This document shows, one piece after another, positions 11,197 to 21,890 of a stretch of DNA of 64,000 nt; positions within the stretch are counted from its first letter, which is position 1, and every line of letters begins with the position of its first letter. This stretch comes from Aristolochia californica. Taxonomy: Eukaryota; Streptophyta; Magnoliopsida; Piperales; Aristolochiaceae. The notes beneath the pieces are model-generated. The model was not told the origin of the DNA. It worked only from the letters and a program-made list of their open reading frames with translations, and searched no databases. The stretch lies in assembly GCA_029961685.1 (NCBI GenBank), contig JARWKL010000012.1:15547227-15611226 (forward strand). The letters run 5' to 3'. The position numbers and the translations under genes were made by a program.

Positions 11197-11589
11197 TGTT
11201 GAATTTATGGAAAAGGAAAATACTTCATTGAATTCAATAATTTGTTGTAATCAGAGTACATGAACCTCCATTTATAATAGAGGAATGTAGTAGAGTCCAA
11301 TTACAATAAAACTATCCTTATCCCAATTACACCCAAACTCTAACACTTAAAGATAAGTCCTAACATAATTAAATAACTCAATATAGATAAAAGACAAGCA
11401 TAAATCAAACTAAAACTCTTATTTGATGTGAACATAAGATAAGATACATTTGTGAGTCCTTATTGATCTTCCAACCGATGTGATAAGGATGTCAGCTCAT
11501 GGTAATCATTGTGGGTCCTACTTCTTATGGGCTTGGGCCCATATTGTGGGCCTTCTTTGGTCGTGTGGGTTTGAGCTTATCTTCCAACA
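11197..11589 (-). repeat. 3' LTR of family L copy B
   Basis: TGTTGAATTTATGG…TCTTCCAACA. It is slightly shorter than the partner LTR because it lacks the segment with the second 'ttccttggtcgtgtgg' phrase. Confidence 0.85.
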
Positions 11590-13383
11590 CTCCCCCTCAA
11601 GCTGGGGGTGGGAGAACAACATGAACTCCCAACTTGCTGCAAATGATGTATAGAATATTTTTGTATAAAATGGCACATTTTCCAATAAGCTTTCATCTTC
11701 CAGCATTCCCCCTCACGTTGTTGCGCCCTTCCATGAGGCCCTGCTACAATAATATAAGTGAGAGTAAAAATCACTCCTAGCCAGTAAGCCATTGCTTCAT
11801 ACTCTAGTCCAAATGCTGGATGTAGGGTACACTCTGTCTTCTATCGATAGTGTGTCTATCGACATTGCTTTGAAGCGTCCACCACCATGTTCCTCCACAG
11901 GACAACGACTCTCAAGTGGGGGGGGGTAACGTATATGTAATAATAAGTTTCTCCGTCATGGTTTTTCAACCGTGATATTTTTTGACACGGCCCGTCATGG
12001 TTTCCCAACAGTGATATTTTTTTGATAGGGTAAAATAAATGATGGTATGAGGTCACATCTTCTTCGATAATAATGTCCCCAAAGAGATAATAGATGCAGC
12101 TGAATATAACATGACCATCTTCCAACACATATAACATAAACCAAAATAATAAACTTTGTAAAAGAACCCATGAAATAATCCGATATAAAAATTTCTTCTT
12201 AGATGCACACGCTTCATCTTTTGTTCTCCCCCTTTCTTGAATATTTTGGTCACATAAAATTATCCACAACATAAGGAATAAAATACCTCTTTCTTGTACT
12301 TCTTCTACTTCTCCCCCTCAAGCTGGGAGGTAATGGCAGTGATCCCAGCTTGAACCAAATATCATAGATGTAGTAATAAGCCCAAATAATAGAGATGTAT
12401 AAATAATCCCTCAAACCAGGGAGAAGTGAGATATTTTCCTGATATATCAACTCAAAAAGTGACACAAAACAATGGGCATAAATTTGAATTTTTCAATACA
12501 ACAGAATACTAGCATGACCTTTGATTCTTCCAATGCGAATATTTCTTTAAATATAGATCAGATTGACATGAGTTTTTCTCCATATGAAACTAGATTTAAA
12601 TAAATTTCATCCAAGAGTAACTTCTCTTCAAAAAATATAATTATCAGAAGATAAATAATCTGATATATGTTGGTCTCTGTCATCTCGCCAAACTAAGTAC
12701 TGCTTCTCTTTTTTTTTCCAGAATGATCATTGACTCTTCCAAGATCAATATCTCCTTATAAAAAAATGATACTAGGAATTGGATGAATAAGAAAGAAAAT
12801 AGACTTACGTATCTTTCTTTTGATATATATTTCTTATATAAAGTCTCTTTCTTGATGGCATAAAATACCTCGGAAGTTGAGGCATTCTACAGCCACTCGA
12901 ACCTCTTTTTCAATCTGACCATTGCAGCTTAAAATATCGATTTCTCTTTGTAGATAACTCAAATGAAAAATTGGTTGAATAGGAAAAAGAATAGACTTAT
13001 TGATATTTCTTTTGATATATATTTCTCCATATAAAGTCTAGTTCTTGATAGCAAAAAATACCTTAGAATCTGAAGATTGCTGCTGTTGCTCGAACCTTTT
13101 TGCAACCTGATCTTCACTCATTCAAATATCAACATCTCTCTGTAGATAACTCCAATTGGAAAAAATCATTTTTATTTGCAAAGTATACTAAAATATATTT
13201 TCGTCAATATATAATTTTAAATATGAAAAACTCGATGTAGAGGTTAAAAATACAAATAAACCTATAGGTATAAAAAACGAAAAAAAAACTAATAACCTAG
13301 GCTTAGGGTTTAGGGTTTAGAGAAAAGATCGCATTACCTCCGTGAGTTGACCAAGTCAACTCACAGAACCTGCTCTGATACCA

Positions 13384-13823
13384 TTTTGAATTTATGGAAA
13401 ATTGAAATACTTCATTGACATCAATAACTTGTTGTAATCAGAGAACATGAACCTCTATTTATAATAGAGGAAGGTAGTACAGTCCAATTACAATAAACTA
13501 CCCTTGTCCCACTTACACCAAAACTCTAACACTTAAAGATAAGTCCTAACTTATTTAAATAACTCAATATAGATAAAAGATAAACATAACTCAAACTAAA
13601 ACTCTTCTTTGACGTGACCATATGCTAATATACTTTTGTGAGTCCTTCTTGATCTTTCAACTGATGTGATAAGGATGCCAACTCATGGTAATCATTGTGG
13701 GTCCTAATTCTTATGGGTTTGGGCCCATCTTGTGGGCCTTCCTTGGTTGTGTGGATCATCTTATAATAATCTTAGATATGTGAGCCTTCCTTGGTCGTGT
13801 GGGCTTGAGCTTATCTTCCAATA
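13384..13823 (-). repeat. 5' LTR of family L copy B
   Basis: The outer edges read TTTTGAATTTATGG and TCTTCCAATA, so both terminal dinucleotides have mutated from TG..CA. It carries 'ctatttataatagagg' (a TATA-type signal on the minus strand, about 13452). Confidence 0.85.
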
Positions 13824-14086
13824 CATTTCAGAACGACCTTTCATCTTCTCCAGCGCTGTCGTTTTCGTCGAGAGACTAGTGAGCCCAACGCTCTCTGTCT
13901 AGACTGTTCCGTTAGTCCCGTGAGGTGATGGTGGTTACGTCCACCACTTGTAAGAGCTATGAGCTATCGTTGTGCCTTCAGCTTCCACCCAATGCATTTC
14001 ATTCTCGTGAAGACCAAAGTGTAAACTCTGGCCTTGGCTAATCTGTCGGTCTTGCTTCACCGTCGGGAATCTTCGCTGACAATAGA

Positions 14087-14960
14087 TAAGTTGAAAAGGG
14101 ATTTGTCCAAGAAGTTTGCTATGAAGGATTTGGGTGCTGCAAAATAAATCCTTGGGATGAGGATTGCTAGAGATACTAATGTCTTGACACTGTCACAAGA
14201 AGAATATGTGAAGAAGGTGTTGAGCATATTCAACATGAATGGTGCAAAACCAGTGAGTACTCCTTTGGCTAGTCGCTTTAGGCTATCTAAGGAGTAGTCA
14301 TCTTCTGCAGAGCAGGAGTGAGCCCATATGGCCAATGTACCTTATGCTTTTGCTATTGACAGTCTCATGTATACCATGGTGTGCACTAGACCAGACATAA
14401 CTCATGTAGTCAGAGTTGTGAGCAGATATATGAGTAATCTAGGTATACAACATTGGGAAGCAGTGAAGTGGATTCTCAGATATTTGAGAGTCACTGGAGA
14501 CTCAACCTTATGTTTCAGAAAGTCAGACTTGGGATTATAGGGTTATGTAGATGCTGACATGGCTGGAGACATTGAGGGCATAAAGAGTACCACTGGATAT
14601 GTATACACATTGGGTGGTACAATAATTAGTTGGGTCTGTAAGTTGCAGAAGATAGTTGCTCTTTCCACTAATGAGGCAGAATATGTCACCGTGATCGAAA
14701 CCAACAAAGAGATGTTATGGCTGCAATCCTTTTGGGAAGAATTAGGTTTCAAGCATTGGAAGAATGTGTTGTATTGTGACAGTCAGAGTGCTATTCATTT
14801 AGCAAAGAATCATGTTTCACATGCTAGAGCAAAGCACATACAAGAGCATTATCACTTCATCAAATCGACTCTAGAGGATGGAATCTTAACACTTGAGAAG
14901 ATTCAAGGAAATCATAATCTGACTGATATGTTGATAAAGACTGTTATTATTGAAAACTGA
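14087..14960 (+). pseudogene. Copia-1 reverse transcriptase end and RNase H
   Basis: Continuation of the Copia-1 RT after the Copia-2 insertion: 'KLKRDLSKKFAMKDLGAA', 'KPVSTPLASRFRLSKE', 'CTRPDITHVVRVVSRYMSN', 'HWEAVKWILRYLRVTG', then RNase H with 'YVDADMAGDIEGIKSTTGYV', 'ALSTNEAEYVTVIE', 'LYCDSQSAIHLAKN' and 'ARAKHIQEHYHFIKSTLE'. It is well conserved apart from two or three stops (for example at about 14295 and 14538-14540). It ends about 100 bp before the 3' LTR. Confidence 0.85.
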
Positions 14961-15059
14961 AATTGTATGCAGCTTCAGTCGGACTTATCTCTGAGGATTG
15001 AGAAATTGTTGCCACTATAGAGGAGATATTGATGATGGATAAGTCTCCAAGTGGGAGAT

Positions 15060-15491
15060 TGTTAAGTTATGGAGCCTAGTCAGCGCCCTACGCTATGTCG
15101 GTATGTGGATCGGCCTTCGCGGTAAGTCGTTGTGGGGGCAGTAAGGTCTACGATATATTAACTGCTATTTCATTAAGGGTAGTTTTGGAATTTTACTCTT
15201 GTATCACATTTGTTCTATTTTCCTCTTTATATTTGGGGCACCGCTATTAGGGTATCATCATATGAGAAGCATCAATTGTGGCTGAGAGAGGTTCGAGAAA
15301 ACACTACTTGTATGTGTGTGTGATTTCTCTTGTAAACTATTTCATCTCTATAGTAGATTACTGCAGCAGCGGAAGACAGGACGTAATATCACCTTGAGGC
15401 AAACCTGTATAAATCTTGTTGTTTTTCCTTTCTTCCACGTTTATTATCATTGCTCTCGTTAGTTTGGAATTAGGGCGTCTAATTTCTAACA
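15060..15491 (+). repeat. 3' LTR of Copia-1
   Basis: Preceded by AAGTGGGAGAT. Starts TGTTAAGTTATGG and ends ATTTCTAACA. The right target duplication ACATA is at 15492-15496. Confidence 0.88.
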
Positions 15492-15496
15492 ACATA

Positions 15497-16178
15497 ACTA
15501 CTGTTGTTTAATCCATAGGTAACTTGGTTTGAGAAGAAGAAGTAGGAAGAAGAAGAAGAACGAAAGAAGAGAAGAAGAGAAGGAGATATCAAGGGCACGA
15601 GTTTAATGGGAGATGCTTAGGGTTAGGAGAGAGCTCATTAATGAGCTTCTCCCCCTCTCTTTCTTATTTATATAGGTGGGGCATGAACACCCTATTAAAT
15701 AAGAATTAAAAAAGAACACCTAAACTAACTAGTTACTACTCACGCCATTCACTCTCATAATAACATAGAATACCACACAAACTTCTTCAACAATTATCTT
15801 CAACCCAGTATCTCGGGATGTAATACCAACAAACTAATTTCACTTAGGACATGTTGTAATTAATCCAAAATTGAGTAAAGTACAAACTTAGATAGGATCC
15901 AACAACTACCAACTTAAGATAGGTATTACTCGAGATGAGCCAGTCCTTTCCATACTTAAGTAACCTCAACTAATCAACAATAAAAGTCCTTTATCAAGAA
16001 GGATTCAAGAAAGGTAGCATTGGTATGCTGAACCAGAGAGCATCAACTCCAGAGACTCATACACACAAGTCTCTTGATGTTTTCTTCTTTAGCACTGGAG
16101 ACTTATTTTTTAGAGGCACACTCCTATCAAAACTCTTCATATAGGTGTCCTTCTGCACCAATAGCACCCAATATGACC
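15497..16178. other. Unassigned repeat-like sequence between Copia-1 and element S
   Basis: A GA-rich start (15520-15600), then 'cttatttatataggtgg' (15662-15678), which reads as a minus-strand TATA signal. The layout resembles the LTR at 21525-21832 and may be a remnant of a related minus-strand LTR. No coding region is seen. Confidence 0.35.
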
Positions 16179-16296
16179 TGTGAAATTTGGATTGAAGGCT
16201 CTATCCCCAAATGAAAAGCTCTTAGGAAGCCTCTTCTGCCAACTAATAAACGTAAGATCTTTGTACTCACTAATGTACGTGGGACTATCCTTAACA
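16179..16296 (-). repeat. 3' LTR of family S
   Basis: Matches 20740-20858 through 'ttggattgaaggctctatccc', 'gaagcctcttctgcc' and 'gtgggactatccttaaca'. Confidence 0.75.
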
Positions 16297-16357
16297 CTCT
16301 CCCTCATGTGTAGGGACGTGGATAATTTGGGTGGATGTCCACATATGAGAACCTTGT

Positions 16358-16644
16358 TCTGATACCATATTGATTTTTAGGATTCCATAGGTAATGAGAT
16401 TAAGCAAAGGAGAGATGGAAGAAAGGAGAAGAAGAATGGAGGATAGAGTATGATACACGTCCAAGAGAGGAAAGAGAGAAGAATACGTGAGGCAAAAGCA
16501 GAGGAGGAAATTTGGGTCTTGGATTTAGCCAAACTCTCCCTCATAAGATATATTTATAAGTATCAAAACTACCAAAATTACAAGTATACCGTTCACCCTA
16601 GTAAGAGTGAAGAAGAGAAACTAATTACATCAAATATTCCCTTC

Positions 16645-16645
<1 letters not shown>
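16358..16645 (-). repeat. LTR edge with primer site, inside element S
   Basis: TTGTTCTGATACCA (16359-16372) is followed by 'tattgatttttaggattccat', a minus-strand primer site next to an LTR-like end. The GA-rich sequence after it (16390-16450) resembles the start of the LTR at 21525. The far edge is unclear; it may run to the C tract. Confidence 0.4.

Positions 16646-16679
<34 letters not shown>
16646..16679. repeat. Poly(C) tract, 34 bp
   Basis: Uninterrupted C run directly before 'agctaggaggtaatggcagtg'. In family L copy B the matching position reads CTCCCCCTCAAGCTGGGAGG (12313-12332). Confidence 0.9.
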
Positions 16680-17357
16680 AGCTAGGAGGTAATGGCAGTG
16701 ATCCCAGCTTGAACCAAATAACATAAACATAAATGTGTAATAATCTCCTCCATCATGGGGTCCCAAGAATAAGTACGAAACTGGACACATACTCTCGAAA
16801 GGTAAAAATGGGTGATAAAACATAAGTTCATAACCTCTTCCTCCTCCTGTTTTTTCTCCATGAGCTAAATCGATGGAGTCCTGAAAATAAGGGTAAGTGA
16901 GAGCCAAATAAAAGATGGTAGGAGAAAGACTGCCAAAGGGTAATGAGTAAAGAGGAAGATAAGATGTTGAGGCTACCATGTGCTTTATTTTTCTAAGAAA
17001 TTCAAATTCCGTATCAGACGAACCAATGCTGACAATAGTCAGCAAATAATGAACCTATGACAAGCAACCAAGGAGTTCTTCATAAATAATGTCTCAATCA
17101 AGGAGACACAATAGCGGTAGTGGAAATGGGCCCATGCTCAAATAACATGCACCATATGTGCAGTTGTATAGTAGCTGATAACTAGTAAATAATAAAAATA
17201 CTTAAGAGTAATAAGGACACATGAAATAGTCTGTATCGAGTCCATCAGTAAATAAGGAAGTTGCACCAAATCCGGGTAATAATCCAAGATAATAATCCAA
17301 TCGGAGAAAAAGAGCTAAGTCGAACCGAGTAAGATATCAGACCAATATAGTCGAGTA
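16680..17357 (-). other. Family L-like internal sequence, no gene
   Basis: 'aggtaatggcagtgatccc' and 'cttgaaccaaat' match the copy B interior (12330-12360). The rest is unique in this window. The last five bases, GAGTA, are the likely target site of copy C. Confidence 0.5.
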
Positions 17358-17795
17358 TGTTGGAAGATAAGCTCAAGCCCACACGACCAAGGAAGGCCCA
17401 CATATCTAATTATTATAATATGGGCCACACAACCAAGGAAGGCCTACAAGATGGGTCCAAGCCCATAAGAAGTAGGACCCACAATGATTACCATGAGTTG
17501 GTACCCTTATCACATTAGTTGGAAGATCAAGGACTCACAAAAGTATCTTTATCTTAGGGTCAAGACAAAGAAGAGTTTTAGTTTGAGTTATGTTTGTCTT
17601 TTATCTATATTGAGTTATTTAATTATGTTTGGACTTATCTTTAAGTGTTAGAGTTTGAGTGTAATTGGGACAAGTGTAGTTTTAATTGTAATTGGATTCT
17701 ACTACATTCCTCTATTATAAAAAGAGGTTCATGTACTCTGATTACAACAAGTTATTGATGTCAATGAAGTATTTCAATTTTCCATAAATTCAACA
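17358..17795 (+). repeat. 5' LTR of family L copy C
   Basis: TGTTGGAAGATAAGC…CATAAATTCAACA. It contains 'ctattataaaaagagg' (TATA-type, about 17712). Confidence 0.88.
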
Positions 17796-19141
17796 TGGTA
17801 TCATAGTAGGTTTTGTGAGTTGACTTGGTCAACTCACGGAGGTAATGTGATCATTTTCTCTAAACCCTAAATCTAGGTTAGTAGTTATTTTTTTTAGTCC
17901 CTACACTCGTAGTTTTCTTTGCATTTTTAACCTTTATAAGTAGTTTTTTGTATTTCAAATTATATATTTACGAAAATATATTTGATTCTACTTTCCAAAG
18001 AAATCCTATTTGTTCCAATCGAAGTTATCTACAGAGAGATATTGATATTTGAATGATAGAAGGTCAGATTACAAAAAGGTTCAAGCAACAGTAGCAATCT
18101 TCCGATTCTGAGGTATTTTTTGCTATAAAGAGCTAGACTTTATATGGAGAAATATATATCAAAAGAAATATCTGTAAGTCTATTCTTTTACCTATTCAAC
18201 AAATTTTTTATCTGAGTTATCTACAAAGATAAATCGATATTTGAAGAAGCAAAGGCTAGATTGAAAAAGAGGTTCGAGCGGCAGCATAAAACTTAAAATT
18301 CTGAGGTATTTTATGCTATCAAGAAAGAGACTTTATATGGAGAATTATATATCAAAAGAAATATACGTAAGTCTACTTTCTTACATATTCAACCAATCCT
18401 CAGTATGATCTTTTTATAAGGAGATATTGATCTTTGAAGAGTCAATGTCATTCTGGAAAAATAGAAGAAACAGTATTTAGTTCAGCCAGATGACAGAGAC
18501 TGAAATATATTAGATTATTTATCTCCTAAAAATTATATTTTATGAAGTTAATTTATACTTGTATGAAATTTATTTAAGTATACTTTCAAAAGGAAAAACT
18601 TTGATGCCAATATGATCTATATTGAAAGATATATTCGAATTGGAAAAATCAAAGGTCATGCTGGTATTCTGTTACATTGAAAATCTAAATTGAAGCCGAT
18701 TTTTTTGCGTCACTGTTTGAGTTGATATATCAGAAAATATCTCACTTCTCCATGGTTCGAGGGCTTATTTATACATCTCTTTTATTTGGGCTTATTGCTA
18801 CATCTATGATATTTGGTTCCAGCTGGGATCACTGCCATTACCTCCCAGCTTGAGGGGGAGAAGTAGAAGAAGTACAAGAAAGAGGTATTTTATTTCATAT
18901 ATTGTGAATAAGTTTATGTGACCAAAATATTCAAGAAAGTGGGAGCACAAAAGATGAAATTTGTGCATCTAAGAAGAAATTTTTGTATCAGATTATTTCA
19001 TGGGTTCTTTTACAAAGCTTATTATTTGGTTCGTGTTATATGTGTTGGAAGATGGTCGTGTTATATTCAGCTGCAGCTATTATGTCTCTTTGGGGACATT
19101 ATTATTAAAGAAGAGGTGGCCTCATGTCATCATTTATTTTA

Positions 19142-19310
19142 CCCCGTCAAAAAGATCAAAATTATTTGTGGTTGGGAGTCCATGATGGAAGAACTTCATC
19201 CCCGTCAAAAAGATCAAAATTATTTGTGGTTGGAAGTCCATGATGGAGGAACTTCATCCCCGTCAAAAAGATCAAAATTATTTGTGGTAGGAAGTTCATG
19301 ACCGAGGAAC
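19142..19310 (+). repeat. 58-bp tandem repeat in family L copy C
   Basis: CCCCGTCAAAAAGATCAAAA starts at 19142, 19200 and 19258, giving three units with exact 58-bp spacing. A related two-unit form occurs reversed in copy B (about 11955-12030). Confidence 0.85.
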
Positions 19311-19346
19311 TTATTATTACATCTATGTAATCCCCCCCCATCCCCA

Positions 19347-19347
<1 letters not shown>

Positions 19348-19389
<42 letters not shown>
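19348..19389. repeat. Poly(C) tract, 42 bp
   Basis: Uninterrupted C run after 'catccccat' in family L copy C. Copy B has only nine G at the corresponding reversed position (11918-11926). Confidence 0.9.
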
Positions 19390-19392
<3 letters not shown>

Positions 19393-19744
19393 TAGAATGG
19401 ATTTTATGTCTCCTACCACTTGAGAGTCGTTGTCCTATGGAGGGACACGGTGGTGGACACTTCAGAGCAATGCCGATAGACACACTATCGATAGAAGACG
19501 GAGTGTGCCCTACATCCAACATTAGGATTGGAGTATGAAGCAATGGCTTACCGGCTAGGAGTGATTTTTACTCTCACTTATATAATGCCACATGGCCTCA
19601 TGGAAGGACGTAACAGCATGAGGGGGAATGTTGGAAGATGAAGGCATATTGGAAGATGTGCCATTTTATACAAAAATATTCTATATATCATTTGCAGCAA
19701 GCTGGGAGTTTATGTTGTTCTCTCACCCCCAGCTTGAGAGGGAG

Positions 19745-20184
19745 TGTTGGAAGATAAGCTCAAGACCACACGACCAAAGAAAGCCCACATATCTAAGATT
19801 ATTATAAGATGGGCTACACGACCAAGGAAGGCCCACAAGATGGGTCCAAGCCCATAAGAAGTAGGACTCACAATGATTATCATGAGTTGGCATCCTTATC
19901 ACATCAGTTGGAAGATCAAGAAGGACTCACAAAGTATCTTATCTTATGTTCACGTCAAAAAAGAGTTTTAGTTTGATTTATGCTTGTCTTTTATCTATAT
20001 TGAGTTATTTAATTATGTTAGGACTTATCTTTAAGTGTTAGAGTTTGGGTGTAATTGGGACAAGGGTAGTTTTATTGTAATTGGACTTTACTACCTTCCT
20101 CTATTATAAATAGAGGTTCATGTACTCTGATTATAACAAGTTATTGATGTCAATGAAGTATTTCACTTTTCCATGAATTCAATA
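19745..20184 (+). repeat. 3' LTR of family L copy C
   Basis: TGTTGGAAGATAAGC…CATGAATTCAATA, with a mutated terminal CA. It aligns end to end with 17358-17795. Confidence 0.88.
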
Positions 20185-20739
20185 GAGTCGCAAGAAAAAT
20201 AGGTATAAACCTTATGACCCATACCCGTATAACTGAGGTAGGAAATAAGTGGGCCGTTAGTTTGACCCGGATCGGGTTGACTTGGACCGAGTTGACTCGG
20301 TAAGGAACAAAAGCAATAAATGGTCCTAAGGTCAGCAGGGTCGCTGGATGAACTTTGCCCGGTCTGGGTTGGGTCAGAACAGGCGCAACCCGGTGCGAGG
20401 CTTAGAACCAACGCACATTTAATTTTCCTAACTTAGGTATTTTGATATTTCATCATCTTCCTCCCCGCAACACTGGCTCCTGAACAGTGTGGGACAGTGA
20501 AAATTCAAGACAAATTCGGATTCAGTACGCCAAACTCGAAATTTAATCCCGTGAGACTTCCGAAAAATATCAACGAGAATTGGAATGGACTCGTTGGTGG
20601 TTGCCTCCGACATACTGGCATATTGGCAATTACTAGTAGAAAAAAAGGGCATGGTAAGTAGAAAACATAAAAAATAAAAAAGGTTTGGAATTTTAAAATA
20701 CCATATCTACGAGTCCTGAAAATTAATGCTCTGATACCA

Positions 20740-20858
20740 TGTGAAATTTGGATAGAAGGCCCTATCCCAAAATGACTAGCCTCTTAGGAAACCTCTTTTG
20801 CCAACTAAAAAACGCATTATCTTAGTACTCAGTAATGTATGTGGGACTATCCTTAACA
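20740..20858 (-). repeat. 5' LTR of family S
   Basis: Primer site complement directly to the left. Same length and termini as 16179-16296. Confidence 0.75.
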
Positions 20859-21524
20859 TGATCCAACAATGCTCGAGAGGAAGAATTTGAATTTGAGTAA
20901 ACTTTTGCAAACTCGAAATGTAGAATTTGAATCTTGAAACACTTAGATTCTCTAGTTTGAATCCAACAAGACTCAGGTTTTAGTCATGATCCTCTAGCAA
21001 AAGTTTTCGAAGGTTCTTTGTGAGGATTCCTTAGAATCCAAAGTATCAAATCCAAAGGTTTCAGGTTAGCATGAACCAAACCTTATCAATGTTTCTGCTG
21101 CATTTTTAACTTCTGCAATCTTTCAGCATGACAACAATCATAGGTAAGAGAGATTTGCTTGAGACAAAAGGATGTCAAGAGAAGCTCAACACTCTAAAAA
21201 TCAATAGAAAAAAAACACCATCTCGAGCTTGGTTTATGAGAAGCAACACCACGTACGTATCTTGCATGGCTGCTCCATGCAGGTGTGAGCAGGTAGTAAA
21301 AAAATGATTTATATTTTCATAAACCTTAAGAAGAAAACATGGAGAACAGAAGGATGCACACACCAATTGTTTTCTTAGACTTCAGTAATGAAAAATCATG
21401 AGATTGAGCTTTGAACTTATCTGAACATGAGACATATCAATCATCCATCAATATTCTGTCCCATGCAGCTCGACGTAAATTGAGTAAAAAAATTTAGAAT
21501 TCTAAGACATCATCTTTGATACCA
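20859..21524. other. Unassigned sequence between element S and an LTR
   Basis: AT-rich with repeated 'tagaatttgaat' phrases. It may be the interior of the minus-strand element whose 5' LTR is 21525-21832, because a primer-site complement (CTTTGATACCA) ends at 21524. No coding region recognised. Confidence 0.4.
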
Positions 21525-21832
21525 TGTTAAATTTTAGAATTTCATTAGTAACACTTTAGGAAGCTTTTTGTGAGAGTGTGGTGAGGTAAGGAGGAGAGGA
21601 GAAGAGTTTTGAAGAGAGAATGAGGATGAGAGAAAGAGAAGCACTAAGTTAGAGAAGACGGTTGCAGAGTTAGGGTTTTGAATGTGAACCCTAATCCTGC
21701 CCCCACATCCTTTATATAATAACGTAAAGATTGAAAAATTATGTAAATATCCTTTAAGTTAAAGGCTTGAAATAAAGACTAAAGAAAATAATAAAATTAC
21801 ATATAAGCCACTACCCTTTTTGTATTCTAACA
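21525..21832 (-). repeat. LTR of an unclassified minus-strand element
   Basis: 308 bp with ends TGTTAAATTTTAG and GTATTCTAACA. A primer-site complement is adjacent on the left, and a minus-strand TATA-type signal (CTTTATATAA, 21709-21718) lies where an LTR promoter would be. A GA-rich block (21580-21650) becomes a pyrimidine-rich leader on the minus strand. Confidence 0.65.
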
Positions 21833-21890
21833 TGAAGGAGTTCTTCAATATCTATGATGGAAAGCTACTCTATAAGAAGAGATGGCAGTC

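Larger units (their letters stand above)
11197..13823 (-). mobile_element. Non-autonomous LTR element, family L copy B
   Basis: A 2.6-kb minus-strand element. The left (3') LTR is 11197-11589 and the right (5') LTR 13384-13823. The minus-strand primer site is at 13370-13383 (TGCTCTGATACCA), and the polypurine tract complement CTCCCCCTCAAGCTGGGGG is at 11590-11608. Target duplication CATTT is perfect (11192-11196 and 13824-13828). No gag-pol is present. The internal region holds many short frames but none resembling a retroelement protein. It is the youngest member of the nest because it interrupts an LTR of Copia-2. Confidence 0.88.
6153..14081 (+). mobile_element. Copia-2: Ty1/Copia retrotransposon inside Copia-1
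   Basis: The 5' LTR is 6153-6601, followed by a Met-tRNA primer site (TGGTATCAGAG, 6602-6612). The 3' LTR begins at 10999 after the purine tract TTTGAGGGGGGA and is itself split by family L copy B (11197-13823). It ends at 14081. Target duplication ATAGA is perfect (6148-6152 and 14082-14086). Internal order is gag with CCHC, protease, integrase, RT, RNase H. The two LTRs differ at roughly one base in ten by eye, so the insertion is not recent. The coding region has stops and an RT deletion. Confidence 0.92.
10999..14081 (+). repeat. 3' LTR of Copia-2, split by family L copy B
   Basis: The LTR halves are 10999-11196 and 13829-14081. Across the break they align with 6153-6601: 'ggtacaagagcattt' before the insert, 'cattt' repeated and 'cagaacgacctttcatcttc' after it. 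The insert lies at 11197-13823. Confidence 0.9.
2852..15491 (+). mobile_element. Copia-1: Ty1/Copia retrotransposon split by Copia-2
   Basis: This is an old Copia element with LTRs at 2852-3317 and 15060-15491, a degenerate Met-tRNA primer site (TGGAATCAAAGC, 3320-3331) and a polypurine tract just before 15060 (AAGTGGGAGAT). Target duplications are ACAAA and ACATA (one mismatch). The order is gag, protease, integrase, RT, RNase H, which is the Copia order. RT is interrupted at 6152 by Copia-2 and resumes at 14087 in the same frame context, with ATAGA duplicated. RT/RNase H text such as 'AMKDLGAAK' and 'ARAKHIQEHYHF' suggests the Tnt1-like lineage; that assignment is inference. All domains carry stops. 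Confidence 0.9.
17358..20184 (+). mobile_element. Non-autonomous LTR element, family L copy C
   Basis: A 2.8-kb plus-strand element. LTRs are 17358-17795 and 19745-20184. The primer site TGGTATCATAGTAGG starts at 17796, and the polypurine tract AGCTTGAGAGGGAG is at about 19731-19744. Flanks GAGTA (17353-17357) and GAGTC (20185-20189) are a near-matching target duplication. The interior shares blocks with copies A and B in the opposite orientation, including 'gaccaaaatattcaagaaag' (18919) and 'caacgactctcaagtgg'-type sequence (19420). No gag-pol is seen. Confidence 0.88.
16179..20858 (-). mobile_element. Short-LTR non-autonomous element (family S) containing family L copy C
   Basis: LTRs of only about 118 bp lie at 16179-16296 and 20740-20858, both reading TGTGAAATTTGG…CTATCCTTAACA on the plus strand. 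The minus-strand primer site TGCTCTGATACCA (20727-20739) abuts the right LTR, and a polypurine complement (CTCTCCCTCATGTG) abuts the left one. Flanks TGACC (16174-16178) and TGATC (20859-20863) look like a 5-bp target duplication with one change. Without the nested element the internal region is about 1.6 kb with no gag-pol, so this is TRIM/LARD-like. A foreign LTR edge (16358-16645) and family L copy C (17358-20184) lie inside. Confidence 0.7.

Noticed and set aside
11856..12272. 138-codon minus-strand frame inside family L copy B
   Set aside because: Copy C has the same region in a different frame with changes that do not preserve protein. No retroelement motif.
16593..17045. 150-codon minus-strand frame with a glycine run across the poly(C) tract
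   Set aside because: The glycine stretch is the translated C run, and the rest has no protein-like features. The same applies to frames at 19162-19543.
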